DNA of 64,000 bases from SpSt-398 sp033762195 (GCA_033762195.1 JANRLV010000010.1:4525-68524), one strand, 5' to 3'. Shown: positions 8,809 through 19,044, counted from the first letter of the stretch. Notes: a model not told the origin generated them from the sequence alone. Translations and numbers: made by a program.

Positions 8809-10020
8809 ATGAGAAGAATACTACCTGGTCTGTTGACCCTGCTCCTTTGCATTTTGTCCGCTAAAGGATCGTTCGCACAAGCTAAACCCGAATTCCGGGG
8901 TGTATGGATCGCTTCGGTGGATAATATCGATTGGCCAATACGCGGTGATTATAGTCCCGCTTCGCAAAAAGCCGAGTTCATCCGCCAACTGGATATGCAC
9001 AAACGCAATGGCATGAATGCCGTGGTGGTACAGATTCGCCCTTCGGGTGACGCCTTTTACCCGTCTGAATTTGAACCCTGGAGCGAATGGCTTACCGGAA
9101 AACAAGGCAAAGCACCCGTACCTTTTTATGATCCGCTGCAATTCATGATCGAAGAAACGCATAAGCGTAACATGGTCTTTCACGCCTGGCTCAACCCCTA
9201 TCGGGCTGTTTTCAATATCAAAACATCCTCGATCGCCAAGAACCATATCATTCGCAAACACCCGGAATGGTTCCTGACCTATGGCGATAAGAAGTACTTT
9301 GACCCCTCGAATAAACAGGCACAAGACTTTGTGGTGAAAGTGGTAAAGGATATTGTGAAAAGATATAAGATCGATGCCATCCACATGGATGATTATTTCT
9401 ATCCCTACCGTATTGCCGGAAAAGAATTTCCCGATTCAGCCGCCTATAAGAAATCCGGAAGCAAATTGTCAAAAGATGACTGGCGCCGGAGCAATGTGGA
9501 CTCGATCATTCGGAAACTGAGCACCGTGATCAAACAGACAAATCCACAGTGTCAGTTTGGGATCTCTCCATTTAGTGTGTGGCGCAATCTGGACCAGGAT
9601 CCACGGGGAAGTGATAGCAAAGCCTCACAAACCAACTACGACGATCTTTATGCCGATATCCTGCTTTGGATGGAGAAAGACTGGATCGATTACGTGGCAC
9701 CTCAATTATACCTCGAGATCGGTCATGATAAGATCGATTATGCCAAATTGCTTGACTGGTGGAGCAAAAACAGTTTTGGCAAACACATATATATAGGATT
9801 GGGTATCTACCGCGCCGGGTCCAATCCCGCGTGGAAAAACCCCAATGAGTTACCCAACCAGATCAAACTCCTGCGTCAATACCCACAGGTGCAAGGCAGT
9901 ATATTTTTTAGCAGTAAAACGTTTAAGACCAATCCCAATGGCTGGAGCGACAGCCTCCGGAACAACTATTTCCGCGAACCGGTGAAGGTTCCTGAAATGG
10001 ATTGGCTCAAAAAGAAGTAA
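8809..10020 (+). CDS. Secreted family-10-like glycosyl hydrolase (GHL10, YngK type)
   Basis: A 403-residue protein with a Sec signal peptide (MRRILPGLLTLLLC, cleavage near SFAQ|AKP). The start is the ATG after the probable promoter (TATCTTTG at 8785-8792). The mature part begins with FRGVWIASVDNIDWP, typical of the GHL10 TIM-barrel family, followed by VVVQIRPSGDAFYPS, IDAIHMDDYFYP and FGISPFSVW blocks. Members act on extracellular or cell-wall glycans; the exact substrate is not evident. The domain fills the protein, with no separate binding module. Confidence 0.88.
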   Translation: MRRILPGLLTLLLCILSAKGSFAQAKPEFRGVWIASVDNIDWPIRGDYSPASQKAEFIRQLDMHKRNGMNAVVVQIRPSGDAFYPSEFEPWSEWLTGKQGKAPVPFYDPLQFMIEETHKRNMVFHAWLNPYRAVFNIKTSSIAKNHIIRKHPEWFLTYGDKKYFDPSNKQAQDFVVKVVKDIVKRYKIDAIHMDDYFYPYRIAGKEFPDSAAYKKSGSKLSKDDWRRSNVDSIIRKLSTVIKQTNPQCQFGISPFSVWRNLDQDPRGSDSKASQTNYDDLYADILLWMEKDWIDYVAPQLYLEIGHDKIDYAKLLDWWSKNSFGKHIYIGLGIYRAGSNPAWKNPNELPNQIKLLRQYPQVQGSIFFSSKTFKTNPNGWSDSLRNNYFREPVKVPEMDWLKKK

Positions 10021-10286
10021 GTCCCTTTTCCCTCCATTTTATCAGTATACTCTACCGAGCCCAATCTGAACCGGATCGGGATGGAGGTGAGTTTTTGTAA
10101 TTGCCATTCCTTTTGGCAAATAATTCCCTGGTTTTTCGAGATAAAGTCGGGCCTGACCAGGAATACAGGCTTTAGGGAAAATGAAGGGTTCGCCCGTACA
10201 AATTCAACCGCCTTTAGCTGGGCTTGCCCCGGTAAAAAAAACTTTAACAGGAACACAACAAGAAGAATTGATATTCGTTGCCCCAT
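9966..10286 (-). CDS. Small secreted protein of unknown function
   Basis: A 106-residue frame beginning MGQRISILLVVFLLKFFLPGQAQ, a convincing signal peptide, so the ATG at 10286 is preferred over one at 10427. The mature part has an RPDFISKNQGIICQKEWQLQK segment split here for length as RPDFISKNQG then IICQKEWQLQK, and an IPIRFRLGSVEYTDKMEGK block. The end overlaps the convergent glycosidase gene by 55 bases, which is more than usual, so the stop may be worn or the true end poorly defined. Function is not recognised. Confidence 0.5.
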   Translation of the reverse strand: MGQRISILLVVFLLKFFLPGQAQLKAVEFVRANPSFSLKPVFLVRPDFISKNQGIICQKEWQLQKLTSIPIRFRLGSVEYTDKMEGKGTYFFLSQSISGTFTGSRK

Positions 10287-10320
10287 GGTTGTACCTTTTG
10301 TTTGTAAATTTACGGCCTGA

Positions 10321-10354
10321 TTTTTGATGCAGCGGCGCTTTTTTTCTATAATCC
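10321..10354 (+). promoter_or_regulatory. Probable rpoN promoter
   Basis: TTTTTG at 10321-10326, a 20-base spacer, then TATAATCC at 10347-10354. The spacing equals that of other promoters in this window; the -7 element departs from TAnnTTTG. The ATG of rpoN is 22 bases downstream. Confidence 0.4.
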
Positions 10355-10375
10355 AGGACATTAACTGAGCATGAT

Positions 10376-11860
10376 ATGGCTTTAAGTCAGGGTTTACACC
10401 AAAAGTTACTACAAAAACTTTCCCCACAGCAAATTCAATTAATGAAATTGCTGCAGGTCCCTACAGCCAACCTGGAAGAACGCATCAAAGAAGAACTGGA
10501 AGAGAACCCCGCCCTGGAACTGGAAGAAGAAGGAGCTGAAAGCAGCGATGACCTGGTAGATGAATTTGCCGATGACAGTCCGGAGGAAGTGGAAGAATCA
10601 GACGGAAGCGAAGAAGACTACGATAATATCGACATCAGCGAATATGTACAGGATGGCGATGATGACATCGCCGATTACCGCTTGCGGGATGATAACTACC
10701 CCGATGAGGAGACCCGGACCTCGCCGGTAAAGACCGAAACCAGTTTTTATGAGACCCTCCTGTTGCAACTGGGTATGCTCAACCTCGAAGAACGTGAGCA
10801 ACGAATAGCCGAACACATCATTGGGAGTATTGACGAAGACGGCTACCTGCGCCGCGAAACCTCCGCCATTGTGGATGACCTCGCTTTTCGCCAAAACATC
10901 ATGGCCAACCCCCAGGAAGTGGAAAAGATCATTGATATGATCCAGCAGTTCGATCCTCCGGGTGTGGGCGCCCGTGACCTGCAGGAATGCCTGCTCCTGC
11001 AACTTCATCGCCTGAAACTGGAAGGACATGATGTAGATATCGCCATGCAAGCGATCAGCCGGTATTTTGATGAGTTCACCAAAAAACACTACGAACGAAT
11101 ACAACGTGGGTTGGACCTGACCGAAGAGGAACTGAAGGATGTAATGAAACAAGTGGTGCGCCTTAACCCCAAACCTGGTGGAAACCTGACCACCTTGAAC
11201 AAGGCCGAAAGCTATGTGGTGCCCGACTTCTTTATCTTCAACAATAATGGTAAACTGGAACTGACCCTCAACTCCCGCAATGCACCCGATCTCCGGATCA
11301 GTGGGGGCTACCGCGATATGCTCAAAGAATATGAGACCGGGTCAAAAAAAGATAAACGCCAGAAAGAGGCCGTACTCTTTATCAAACAAAAAATTGATGC
11401 CGCTAAATGGTTCATTGACGCCATTAAACAAAGACAACATACCCTGCTGAGCACAATGACCGCCATCATGAGCCATCAGGAAGATTTCTTTCTCACCGGA
11501 GATGAGACCAGCATGCGGCCCATGATCCTGAAAGATATTGCAGAAATCACCAATCTGGATATTTCCACAGTAAGCCGGGTAGCCAACAGTAAATTCGTAC
11601 AAACCGAATTTGGCACCTACCGGCTTAAATTCTTCTTCTCCGAATCACTCAGTACCGATAGCGGCGAAGAAGTTTCTACCCGGGAAGTAAAAAAGATCCT
11701 GAGCGACTTCATCGAAAGCGAGAACAAACGCAAACCGCATAGCGACGAAAAATTGACCGATCTACTTCAGGAAAAAGGGTATAATATTGCACGTCGAACC
11801 GTAGCCAAATACAGGGAACAATTGAACATCCCCGTGGCCAGGCTCCGGAAAGAACTGTAA
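10376..11860 (+). CDS. rpoN: RNA polymerase sigma-54 factor
   Basis: A 494-residue protein of full family length. Region I is glutamine- and leucine-rich (SQGLHQKLLQKLSPQQIQLMK), quoted here in part, and is followed by an acidic region II, the core-binding domain, a helix-turn-helix near residues 385-410 (DIAEITNLDISTVSRVANSK) and the RpoN box ARRTVAKYR at residues 472-480, which contacts the -24 promoter element. Sigma54 needs an ATP-driven activator, and one is encoded at 23330-24679. The next gene starts one base after the stop. Confidence 0.97.
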   Translation: MALSQGLHQKLLQKLSPQQIQLMKLLQVPTANLEERIKEELEENPALELEEEGAESSDDLVDEFADDSPEEVEESDGSEEDYDNIDISEYVQDGDDDIADYRLRDDNYPDEETRTSPVKTETSFYETLLLQLGMLNLEEREQRIAEHIIGSIDEDGYLRRETSAIVDDLAFRQNIMANPQEVEKIIDMIQQFDPPGVGARDLQECLLLQLHRLKLEGHDVDIAMQAISRYFDEFTKKHYERIQRGLDLTEEELKDVMKQVVRLNPKPGGNLTTLNKAESYVVPDFFIFNNNGKLELTLNSRNAPDLRISGGYRDMLKEYETGSKKDKRQKEAVLFIKQKIDAAKWFIDAIKQRQHTLLSTMTAIMSHQEDFFLTGDETSMRPMILKDIAEITNLDISTVSRVANSKFVQTEFGTYRLKFFFSESLSTDSGEEVSTREVKKILSDFIESENKRKPHSDEKLTDLLQEKGYNIARRTVAKYREQLNIPVARLRKEL

Positions 11861-11861
11861 T

Positions 11862-12542
11862 ATGAGCACCATCCTTGCCATCGACGAACAGAACCAGATC
11901 ACCGAAACGTACGAAAAGCTCCCCCAGCCTAAATGGCTTCGCTGGGTCGCTACATTTTTCTCTTATTTATTTCACCCCCTTTTCATTCCGGTTTATGTCA
12001 CGCTCTTTCTGGTGATCGAACATCCCTATTTATTTCCCGGGTTCAACCCCTGGCGTAAACTGACCACCGTATTACAGGTTTTTGTCAACTGCACCTTTCT
12101 TCCACTGGTGAGTATCCTGCTTTTACTCGCCCTGAAATTTATAAAGTCCATACACCTGCGTACCCGTCAGGACCGGATCATTCCCTATGCCATCAGCATG
12201 ATCTTTTATTTCTGGAACTGGTATGCTTTCAAGAATAATTTCGCCCCGGAGCCGCTGGTAGCTTTTATGCTGGCCACCTTTATCACCTCCATCGCGGGTT
12301 TTATGGCCAATATTTATATTAAGATCAGCATGCATACCATGTCCGCGGGCGTAGTGGTAGCTTTTATCGCGGGTATGGCCCTCACCGAATCGGTCAATTA
12401 TACCGTATTCCTCTCCATAGCGCTGCTTATTGCGGGTATTGTAGGTACGGCCCGGCTCATCGTTCACGGGCATAGTCCTACAGAAATTTATGCCGGCTTT
12501 CTTGTTGGAGCCCTGGCGCAAGTCATCGCCTTTTATATTTAA
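11862..12542 (+). CDS. PAP2-like integral membrane protein
   Basis: A 226-residue membrane protein with six or so hydrophobic helices. The C-terminal ARLIVHGHSPTEIYAGF resembles the SRxxxxxHxxxD end of PAP2 phosphatases, but the final Asp is not clear, so catalysis is uncertain. Start ATG is one base after the rpoN stop, so it is likely cotranscribed. Its role, perhaps on a lipid phosphate, is inferred from the fold only. Confidence 0.7.
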   Translation: MSTILAIDEQNQITETYEKLPQPKWLRWVATFFSYLFHPLFIPVYVTLFLVIEHPYLFPGFNPWRKLTTVLQVFVNCTFLPLVSILLLLALKFIKSIHLRTRQDRIIPYAISMIFYFWNWYAFKNNFAPEPLVAFMLATFITSIAGFMANIYIKISMHTMSAGVVVAFIAGMALTESVNYTVFLSIALLIAGIVGTARLIVHGHSPTEIYAGFLVGALAQVIAFYI

Positions 12543-12612
12543 CCTAAAAAACAAAAGCCCAATCTTACGATCAGGCTGTTTGTTTCATCCATCCTTATGT
12601 ACTATGTCCAAT

Positions 12613-13347
12613 CTAGCCGTTTAATATTTTTGATGTCTTCAGGTAAGTAGTGCTGGGATGATAGATAAACAGGCAGGAGCCATCTTTAATGGTTTCTATG
12701 ATATCCTTTGTTTCTTCAGAAGGTATAGCGGGGCAACCAAAGCTCCGTCCCAGGAAAGGGCTGCGGTCAAGAAATTTATCGCCTACATAATTGGACCCAT
12801 GGATCACAATATGCCGCATCATGGCTTTATCATTTATTCCTTTTTCTACGCCTTGTAACCGAAGCGAAAGACCATGACCCCCTTTATAGGTAGAGCTCGT
12901 AATATAAAAACCAAGGCTGCTTTTATGGGAACGCGGGCTGTTGGAAAAGGTTTTGGCAAACTCACCACCCGAATTACGGCCATGGGCCACATAGGTATTC
13001 TTTAATACCTGGAAATTCTCCATATCCACCACATACAATCTCTTTTTGCGGGAAGATTGACTAAAATCGCAAATGGTCAACAGGCCATTCTTGCGGACCA
13101 ATCCTTTTTCTACTAATTCTGCATATCCCTTATAAGCATATTGAAACGCTTCTTCGCTCAGGCCTAATTGATCGAGGTCAAGACTATCGAAGAGAAACTG
13201 GGCTTTTTCAGCCAGCGTAGTATTGCGCGGAACAGTAGTTTCGACAGAATAACTGTGAAGGGGGCGGCTTCCTGCCCTCAATTGAGGTACCACAGTGGTG
13301 ATTGCGGACAAGCCGGTGAGAATAAAGAGGTGGATCAGTTTACTCAT
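12613..13347 (-). CDS. Murein L,D-transpeptidase catalytic-domain protein (YkuD_2 type)
   Basis: A 244-residue exported protein. The start MSKLIHLFILTGLSA gives a signal peptide and is preferred over an ATG 30 bases upstream. The catalytic block is HIVIHGS with His183 and GRSFGCPAIP with Cys205, the HxxxxxxGxC-type pair of L,D-transpeptidases in its YkuD_2 form. It would act on peptidoglycan stem peptides in the periplasm. It stands alone between convergent and same-strand neighbours; upstream 13348-13544 is A+T-rich with no frame. Confidence 0.85.
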   Translation of the reverse strand: MSKLIHLFILTGLSAITTVVPQLRAGSRPLHSYSVETTVPRNTTLAEKAQFLFDSLDLDQLGLSEEAFQYAYKGYAELVEKGLVRKNGLLTICDFSQSSRKKRLYVVDMENFQVLKNTYVAHGRNSGGEFAKTFSNSPRSHKSSLGFYITSSTYKGGHGLSLRLQGVEKGINDKAMMRHIVIHGSNYVGDKFLDRSPFLGRSFGCPAIPSEETKDIIETIKDGSCLFIYHPSTTYLKTSKILNG

Positions 13348-13544
13348 TGGATACGGACGGTTTTTCAATACTACCAAACGAAAGCGAAAGTGAAAATATT
13401 ATTGAGAATCAGTAAATACAAACAAATCGGACATCTTTTTTTATTGCGCGAATTATTACCCGAAATATCCGGTAACTCGTTTAGAAATAATACACTGTCC
13501 GGTTATAGTAATTTCCCATTTTCTACGTGGAAACATGTAGTGCC

Positions 13545-14573
13545 TCAATGAATCGTACGTCGCTTTGTTATGAACTCATTAGAGTATATCCTCAGCAGCA
13601 GTATAAACATCGAGATGAGGAGTGGACCAAAAATCAGACCAATAAACCCAAAAAGGTTCAATCCGACAATAACCCCAAAAACGGTGATAAGCGGATGTAT
13701 ATTTCCTATTTTGCTTTGTAGGGTAAACCGAAAGAGATTATCCACTGTTCCTATTAAACCAAATCCCCATATGAGCATGAATATACCCTGCCAGTTTTGC
13801 CCATTAGCAAAAAGTATAATAGATAATGGTACATAAGCCAGGGCGGCCCCCACAATGGGGATCATGGCTGTAATACAGGTAACTACAAACCAGAACCAGG
13901 GTTCACTTACCCCTACTATAAAATACCCGATCAGGGCGACAATGCCTTGCAGGATGGCAATCACCGGAATACCAATGGCATTGGACACCACCATATTGTT
14001 GATCTCCGACCCGATACGGGCTACATTCTCGTCTTTCAGGGGCACATGCTCATACAAGGCATCTTCCATTTTTCGGCCATTCACCAGCATGAAATAAAGC
14101 ATGAAATACATGAAGAAGATCGTGGTGAGTGTATTAAAGGTAGCATTCAACACTTTTGGCACCAGGTCAGTGATGGCCTTTTGTAATTGTTTGATATTAT
14201 CAGCACTCAATATTTTGATGTCAAAACGCTGGTCAATATCACTTACGATCTTCTGCAAGGCCGCGCTCAATTCGGAGGAATGATCTACCACATAGGTCAC
14301 TTTGGAAGAAAGCATATTTACGAGCAGCCCGATCGGCACCAGGATCACAATCAGGGAGAGGAACATGATAAAGAATGCCGCCAATCCCGGTTTCCATTTA
14401 CGCTTCTCAACCAAGCGGAAATACCTTTTATGCAACAATACATAGAGTGTTACTGCTCCAAGCAATGCCGGCAGGAAGGTATATAACTCTAAAAAAAGCA
14501 AGAGCCCAAGTAATACAATAATGACCAGAAAGAATATCTGGCGAATGCGGTTCTGGTCAATGGTAGTACTCAT
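13545..14573 (-). CDS. AI-2E family (PerM/YdiK) membrane transporter
   Basis: A 342-residue protein with two N-terminal hydrophobic helices, a large soluble middle part, and a C-terminal helical bundle containing the family stretch GIPVIAILQGIVALIGYF and later PLITVFGVIVGLNLFGFIG. The family includes exporters of small molecules and ion antiporters; the substrate here is unknown. It starts 26 bases after the stop of the upstream MATE gene, so the two probably form an operon. Confidence 0.9.
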   Translation of the reverse strand: MSTTIDQNRIRQIFFLVIIVLLGLLLFLELYTFLPALLGAVTLYVLLHKRYFRLVEKRKWKPGLAAFFIMFLSLIVILVPIGLLVNMLSSKVTYVVDHSSELSAALQKIVSDIDQRFDIKILSADNIKQLQKAITDLVPKVLNATFNTLTTIFFMYFMLYFMLVNGRKMEDALYEHVPLKDENVARIGSEINNMVVSNAIGIPVIAILQGIVALIGYFIVGVSEPWFWFVVTCITAMIPIVGAALAYVPLSIILFANGQNWQGIFMLIWGFGLIGTVDNLFRFTLQSKIGNIHPLITVFGVIVGLNLFGFIGLIFGPLLISMFILLLRIYSNEFITKRRTIH

Positions 14574-14599
14574 GTTGTTAAAATTAGGATTTCCTTAGG

Positions 14600-16024
14600 C
14601 TAGACCTTTGTTTCTTTCCATTTTCCTCGTTTAAATAATACAAAGGCGGCTATCGCGATGGCTGTTTCCGCCACGGGTACGGCAATAAACGCGCCAGTAG
14701 GCCCGAGGTTGAACCCATTGGCCAGAGTGTACGCCAGGGGTATTTGAAACATCCAGAACCCGATGAAGTTGATCCACGTAGGTGCCTTGGTATCCCCTGC
14801 CCCATTCAGTGCCTGAATCATTACCATGCCTATACCATAAAAGATATACCCTGATCCAATGATCTGCAGGGCAAGGGCCCCATATCTATGTACCTCGGGT
14901 TCCTGGGTGAATATGCTGATGATGGGCGAAGCAAAAAACACAAACAGGACCATGACACCCGACATGAAAATGGCATTGTACTTCATGGTGAGCAAGGCAC
15001 TTTTCTCTGCCCGGTCGGGATGACCAGCCCCAAGATTTTGTCCCACCAGCGTTGCAGCCGCATTACTCAACCCCCAGGCGGGCAGGATAAAGAAGACAAT
15101 ATTCCGGATAGCGACCTGATAACCGGCTACGGCATCGGTACTTCCTGTAACCGCCACAAGACGTCCCAATACGATCCAGCTACCCGACTGAATAATGAAC
15201 TGCAGGGTGGCTGGCCAACCTACTTCCACCAGGGTCTTGATCACCGGCAGGTCCCACCTGAAATGAGGGCGCTTGAACTTGATAACCCCTCTTTTGGAAA
15301 AGAACAGGTGGTAACACTGGTACAACACCCCCGTTCCTCGACCAATTGTAGTGGCAATGGCAGCGCCTTTCAAACCCAGTTCAGGGAAAGGCCCATAGCC
15401 ATAGATAAGCAAGGGACAAAGGATGATGTTCAATAAACTCGCCAGTGCCAGGCTCCACATGGCCTTGGAAGCATCGCCTGCACCACGAAATATCCCATTG
15501 ATCAGAAAGAGAAGGATGATGACCATACTACCCCCAAACATGATACGGGTGAAAATGGCCCCTTCTTTAATCACCTCATCCTCGGCACCCATGATGCGCA
15601 GGATATCTTCGGCAAAAAAGATACCTAATACACCAAATACCACCGCCGCGATCATGGCGATATAGATCGACATGACCCCGGCATGCGCGGCCGCATCCGG
15701 GTTTTTCTCTCCTACCCGCCGCGCTACCACCGCAGTGGCAGCCGTACTCAATCCAATGGCGAGAGAGTAGACAATGGTAATGGAAAACTCGGTTAACCCT
15801 ACCGTAGCAATGGCATATTTGCTATTGGGTAAATGGCTGACGAAATAAATATCTACGACCGCAAATACGCTTTCTAATCCCAACTCGAGGATCATGGGAA
15901 TGGCCAATAAGAATATGGCCTTGCGCATACTTCCCTGTGTATAATCCCTCTCTACCCCCTTGATGGCTTCAAGAGATAACTTAAGGGCATAATTTATTCT
16001 TTCGAAAAATTGTTTGATTGACAT
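14600..16024 (-). CDS. MATE family efflux transporter
   Basis: A 474-residue membrane protein of 12 helices in two similar halves, starting MSIKQFFERINYALKL. An in-frame ATG 60 bases upstream adds a non-conserved stretch. The N-terminal GSMRKAIFLLAIPMILELGL and the half-repeat boundary VGWPATLQFIIQSGSW fit the NorM/DinF class. It would export drugs or metabolites using a cation gradient. The next gene downstream is the AI-2E transporter. Confidence 0.92.
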   Translation of the reverse strand: MSIKQFFERINYALKLSLEAIKGVERDYTQGSMRKAIFLLAIPMILELGLESVFAVVDIYFVSHLPNSKYAIATVGLTEFSITIVYSLAIGLSTAATAVVARRVGEKNPDAAAHAGVMSIYIAMIAAVVFGVLGIFFAEDILRIMGAEDEVIKEGAIFTRIMFGGSMVIILLFLINGIFRGAGDASKAMWSLALASLLNIILCPLLIYGYGPFPELGLKGAAIATTIGRGTGVLYQCYHLFFSKRGVIKFKRPHFRWDLPVIKTLVEVGWPATLQFIIQSGSWIVLGRLVAVTGSTDAVAGYQVAIRNIVFFILPAWGLSNAAATLVGQNLGAGHPDRAEKSALLTMKYNAIFMSGVMVLFVFFASPIISIFTQEPEVHRYGALALQIIGSGYIFYGIGMVMIQALNGAGDTKAPTWINFIGFWMFQIPLAYTLANGFNLGPTGAFIAVPVAETAIAIAAFVLFKRGKWKETKV

Positions 16025-16485
16025 GGATGAAATGAATTGAAAATAATAGAAGCCCGATCCCGAAGGGACAGGTAATTTGATCACGGAGGAGGTCCGATCG
16101 GACCAATTAAAGCTTCATATGCTGAAATTGAAGAAGGGCAAAACTATGGTTATTTTTTACAAATAACCCAACACCCCCTCCAAAAATGGATGAGCAGCTC
16201 TTTTTTTATATAACCGGAAAAGATTTTTGAACGAAATGCAACCCGAAAAGGTCAACCCCGGTCTAACAATCGGTTTTTCATAGGAAATTGGATAGAAAAC
16301 GGGGCTGGATGTCTATCTGGCCCTTCTTTTTTTACAGCAGGATACAGCTAAAAGTTATTAGCTATTAGCTGATAGCTATTGGCTTTTAGGAAAAAGCCAT
16401 AAAGTATCTATAAATCAATTATTTATTTCACTATTCACACATCCAGTTCACCGCTAAAAGCTAATAGCTAACAGCTAATAGCTCT
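16025..16485. other. 461-base intergenic region between MATE start and hybrid-kinase stop
   Basis: This contains the MATE promoter region at its left part (no clear -7 element seen) and the heptamer inverted repeat at 16346-16483. A short GGCTTTT/AAAAGCC hairpin (16381-16398) overlaps the left arm. No frame is worth calling. Confidence 0.5.
16346..16483. repeat. Inverted heptamer repeat, AGCTATT/AATAGCT word
   Basis: The left arm has five 7-base units from 16353 (AGTTATT, AGCTATT, AGCTGAT, AGCTATT, GGCTTTT). The right arm has four from 16456 (AAAAGCT, AATAGCT, AACAGCT, AATAGCT). The arms are reverse complements and could pair. The right arm ends two bases from the stop of the hybrid kinase gene. 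Confidence 0.85.
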
Positions 16486-19044
16486 TCAAGCCAGATTCTT
16501 CTGTATCACCCCCACCAACTCCTCCTCATTAAACGGCTTGGTCACATAATCATTCATCCCTACCTCGAAGCACCGTTCATTATCACGTCGCATAGCACTG
16601 GCCGTGAGGGCGATTACGGGTATGGTGAGTTTGAGTTCATTTCTGATCTGGAAAGTGGCATTTAGCCCGTCCATCACCGGCATTTGCAGGTCCATCAGGA
16701 CAAGGTCAAAGGGTTGCTCCCGAAGTAACCGGACGGCATCGGCGCCATTCTCCGCTTCTGTAATATTCACGCCATAGTCCGATAATACCGCGGAGGCGAC
16801 CATGCGGTTCATCTCCACATCATCAACCAACAGGATCCGGCAATTACGCAATTTACTGCTGTCATAGGCCATAGGGGTAGCATTTGTTTCCGGTTTTTGC
16901 TCGGCGCGACGGAATGGTAACTGTAATACGATCGTGGTTCCCTCGTTCTTCAGGCTATGTACTTCAATATAGCCGCCCATTAATTCCACCAGGTGTTTGG
17001 TGATCGACATGCCAAGCCCAGTTCCCCCGTAGCGACGGGTAACGGATTTATCCTCCTGCGAGAATTTATCAAACAAGTTGGCCAGGAATTCTTTCTCCAT
17101 CCCCACACCGGTATCGGTTACCTTTAATTTGATCTCCTGATGAGCGGGTGTATCACTGTGTAAACTGGCCTCGATACCGATCCATCCCTTTTCGGTAAAC
17201 TTGATCGCATTCCCCAACAGGTTAAGCAAGATCTGTTTCAACCGGTGCGGGTCACCTTTCAGATAGGATTGTATTTCCGGATCGATCTTCACTTTGAGTG
17301 GCAATCCTTTCTCCTCTGCCCGTTGCGACATCACCGCTGCAGTTTCGCTGATCACGGCATGAAAATCAAAATCAATTTCTTCAATCGTCATCTTGCCCTG
17401 CTCTATTTTAGAAATATCCAGGATATCATTGATCAGCACCAACAGGTGTTGCGAAGCGGAATTAATATTTTGCACAAAACCCTGGTGTTTCTCCGGCAGG
17501 TCGGTCTTCATCAATTGACTGCCAAATCCAATGATCGCATTCAACGGAGTGCGTATCTCGTGGCTCATATTTGCCAGGAAGTTCTCCTTTAGTTTCTCGG
17601 CATGTTCCGCCTTCTTCAGGGCTTCAATAAGTCGTTTCTGGTTGTTTACATTCTCGGTAATATCTGTTCCAATACCGGAAATACCCAATACTTTTCCAGC
17701 CGGATCAAATAACGGAAAGAGTACGAAAGAATATTTTCGGGCAAACCCTTTCTCCATGATATCCTGTCTTACCTCCACCGATTTCTGTGACTCCAGTATC
17801 CTTCGTTCGAATTTCAGGAACTTCTGTGCGATCTCTTCACCAAAAATTTCCTGATCCAATTTCCCAATGATATTTGGGGTCTGCAGGTCGAGTACCTGGG
17901 CAAATTGGCGGTTGACCTGAATATAGCGACCTTCATTGTCTTTGATAAAGATGATCTGCGGACAGTTATCCAGAATGGATTGCAACAATAAATGTGATTC
18001 CCTTCTTTCCTGGTTACGCTTGGCTCGTTCCTCATCCAGCAGGTACATCTCGGTCACATCCTTGGTGATACATTGAAAACCATAAGGCAGGTCGTTGGAA
18101 TACAGCAATACCGCTTGCTGTTCCATCCATTTCTGTTCTCCTTCACGGGTGATGATGGGAAATTTAATGGTTGATTCTGTCAGGTGATTGTTCAGCATGT
18201 GCTGGTAAAAATTGATCACCGTTTCCTGCCAGGCAGGGTCCACCAGTTTTAAAAAACTGTTTCCTACCAATTCATTCACCTCAAAACCGGTAACGCGTGT
18301 GGCATAAGAACTGACAAAAGTGAACATCCCCTTAAGGTCTGTGGTGAAAAGCACCACCCCTGACTGATCGATCAACTCCCGGTATTTCTTTTCATTCACA
18401 TGCGCATTGAATTCGGCCTTCTTTCTTCTTTTGATCTGGTCACTGATCCGAATCAACATAAAATACACCACCAGAAAAGTAGCCAGGCTGATGATCAGCG
18501 TGGTGATATAATAATTCTTGGAAGCTTTGTCAAACCGGGCCATGTTTCCATCAAACACGCCTTCGTTAAATCGTCTGACTTTTGATACTTGTTGATTGAT
18601 TTTATTATTGATCCTCTTTTTCTCGGTAAAAAATTGGAGATAGGAACCGGAGAGGGTATCATGCCGGGCCTGGATCTGCTGGGCAGAAAGCTGAACCTTC
18701 TGGTCCATCAGTTCTTTTAACTGCCGCATATTAGCCACCTGTTCAGGATAGGCTCCATAGGATTCGATCATCCGGGTAGCGATCATGGTGACCGTTCCGG
18801 TATCATCCCTGAATTTATCCAGATAGTAAGGGTCGCCCGAAAGCGAATAGCTGACGGAAGAAGCGTCCGCTGAAGCCAGGGCCTCATTCAGATCGTTCAG
18901 GTTTTGTAATTGGCTGTTCAGTTCCTGAAAAGCCTGATTGCCCACCGCATTGTTGGAAATATTCCTTTTTGTCTGCCACAGAAAGAAGGCCAGAACAAAA
19001 AAGGAAAACACAATGACAAAGAGGACGTTTTGATAGGTTTTCAT
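16486..19044 (-). CDS. Hybrid sensor histidine kinase with CHASE3, two PAS, HisKA, HATPase and receiver
   Basis: An 852-residue membrane-bound kinase. Order: membrane helix (about 8-24), extracytoplasmic CHASE3-like domain (SVSYSLSGDPYYLDKF), second helix near 180-200, PAS 1 (YRELIDQSGVVLFTTD), PAS 2 (SILDNCPQIIFIKDNEG), HisKA with NMSHEIRTPLNAIIG, HATPase with GGTGLGMSITKHLVELMGG, and receiver with LVLMDLQMPVMDG and KPF. No HPt domain. It follows the cytoplasmic hybrid kinase by 157 bases of repeat-filled DNA on the same strand and may be part of the same signalling operon. Confidence 0.93.
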   Translation of the reverse strand: MKTYQNVLFVIVFSFFVLAFFLWQTKRNISNNAVGNQAFQELNSQLQNLNDLNEALASADASSVSYSLSGDPYYLDKFRDDTGTVTMIATRMIESYGAYPEQVANMRQLKELMDQKVQLSAQQIQARHDTLSGSYLQFFTEKKRINNKINQQVSKVRRFNEGVFDGNMARFDKASKNYYITTLIISLATFLVVYFMLIRISDQIKRRKKAEFNAHVNEKKYRELIDQSGVVLFTTDLKGMFTFVSSYATRVTGFEVNELVGNSFLKLVDPAWQETVINFYQHMLNNHLTESTIKFPIITREGEQKWMEQQAVLLYSNDLPYGFQCITKDVTEMYLLDEERAKRNQERRESHLLLQSILDNCPQIIFIKDNEGRYIQVNRQFAQVLDLQTPNIIGKLDQEIFGEEIAQKFLKFERRILESQKSVEVRQDIMEKGFARKYSFVLFPLFDPAGKVLGISGIGTDITENVNNQKRLIEALKKAEHAEKLKENFLANMSHEIRTPLNAIIGFGSQLMKTDLPEKHQGFVQNINSASQHLLVLINDILDISKIEQGKMTIEEIDFDFHAVISETAAVMSQRAEEKGLPLKVKIDPEIQSYLKGDPHRLKQILLNLLGNAIKFTEKGWIGIEASLHSDTPAHQEIKLKVTDTGVGMEKEFLANLFDKFSQEDKSVTRRYGGTGLGMSITKHLVELMGGYIEVHSLKNEGTTIVLQLPFRRAEQKPETNATPMAYDSSKLRNCRILLVDDVEMNRMVASAVLSDYGVNITEAENGADAVRLLREQPFDLVLMDLQMPVMDGLNATFQIRNELKLTIPVIALTASAMRRDNERCFEVGMNDYVTKPFNEEELVGVIQKNLA

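Noticed and set aside
12542..12613. Terminator between the PAP2-like and L,D-transpeptidase genes
   Set aside because: AGCC and GGCT can pair over a long loop but the stem is only four bases and no T run follows.
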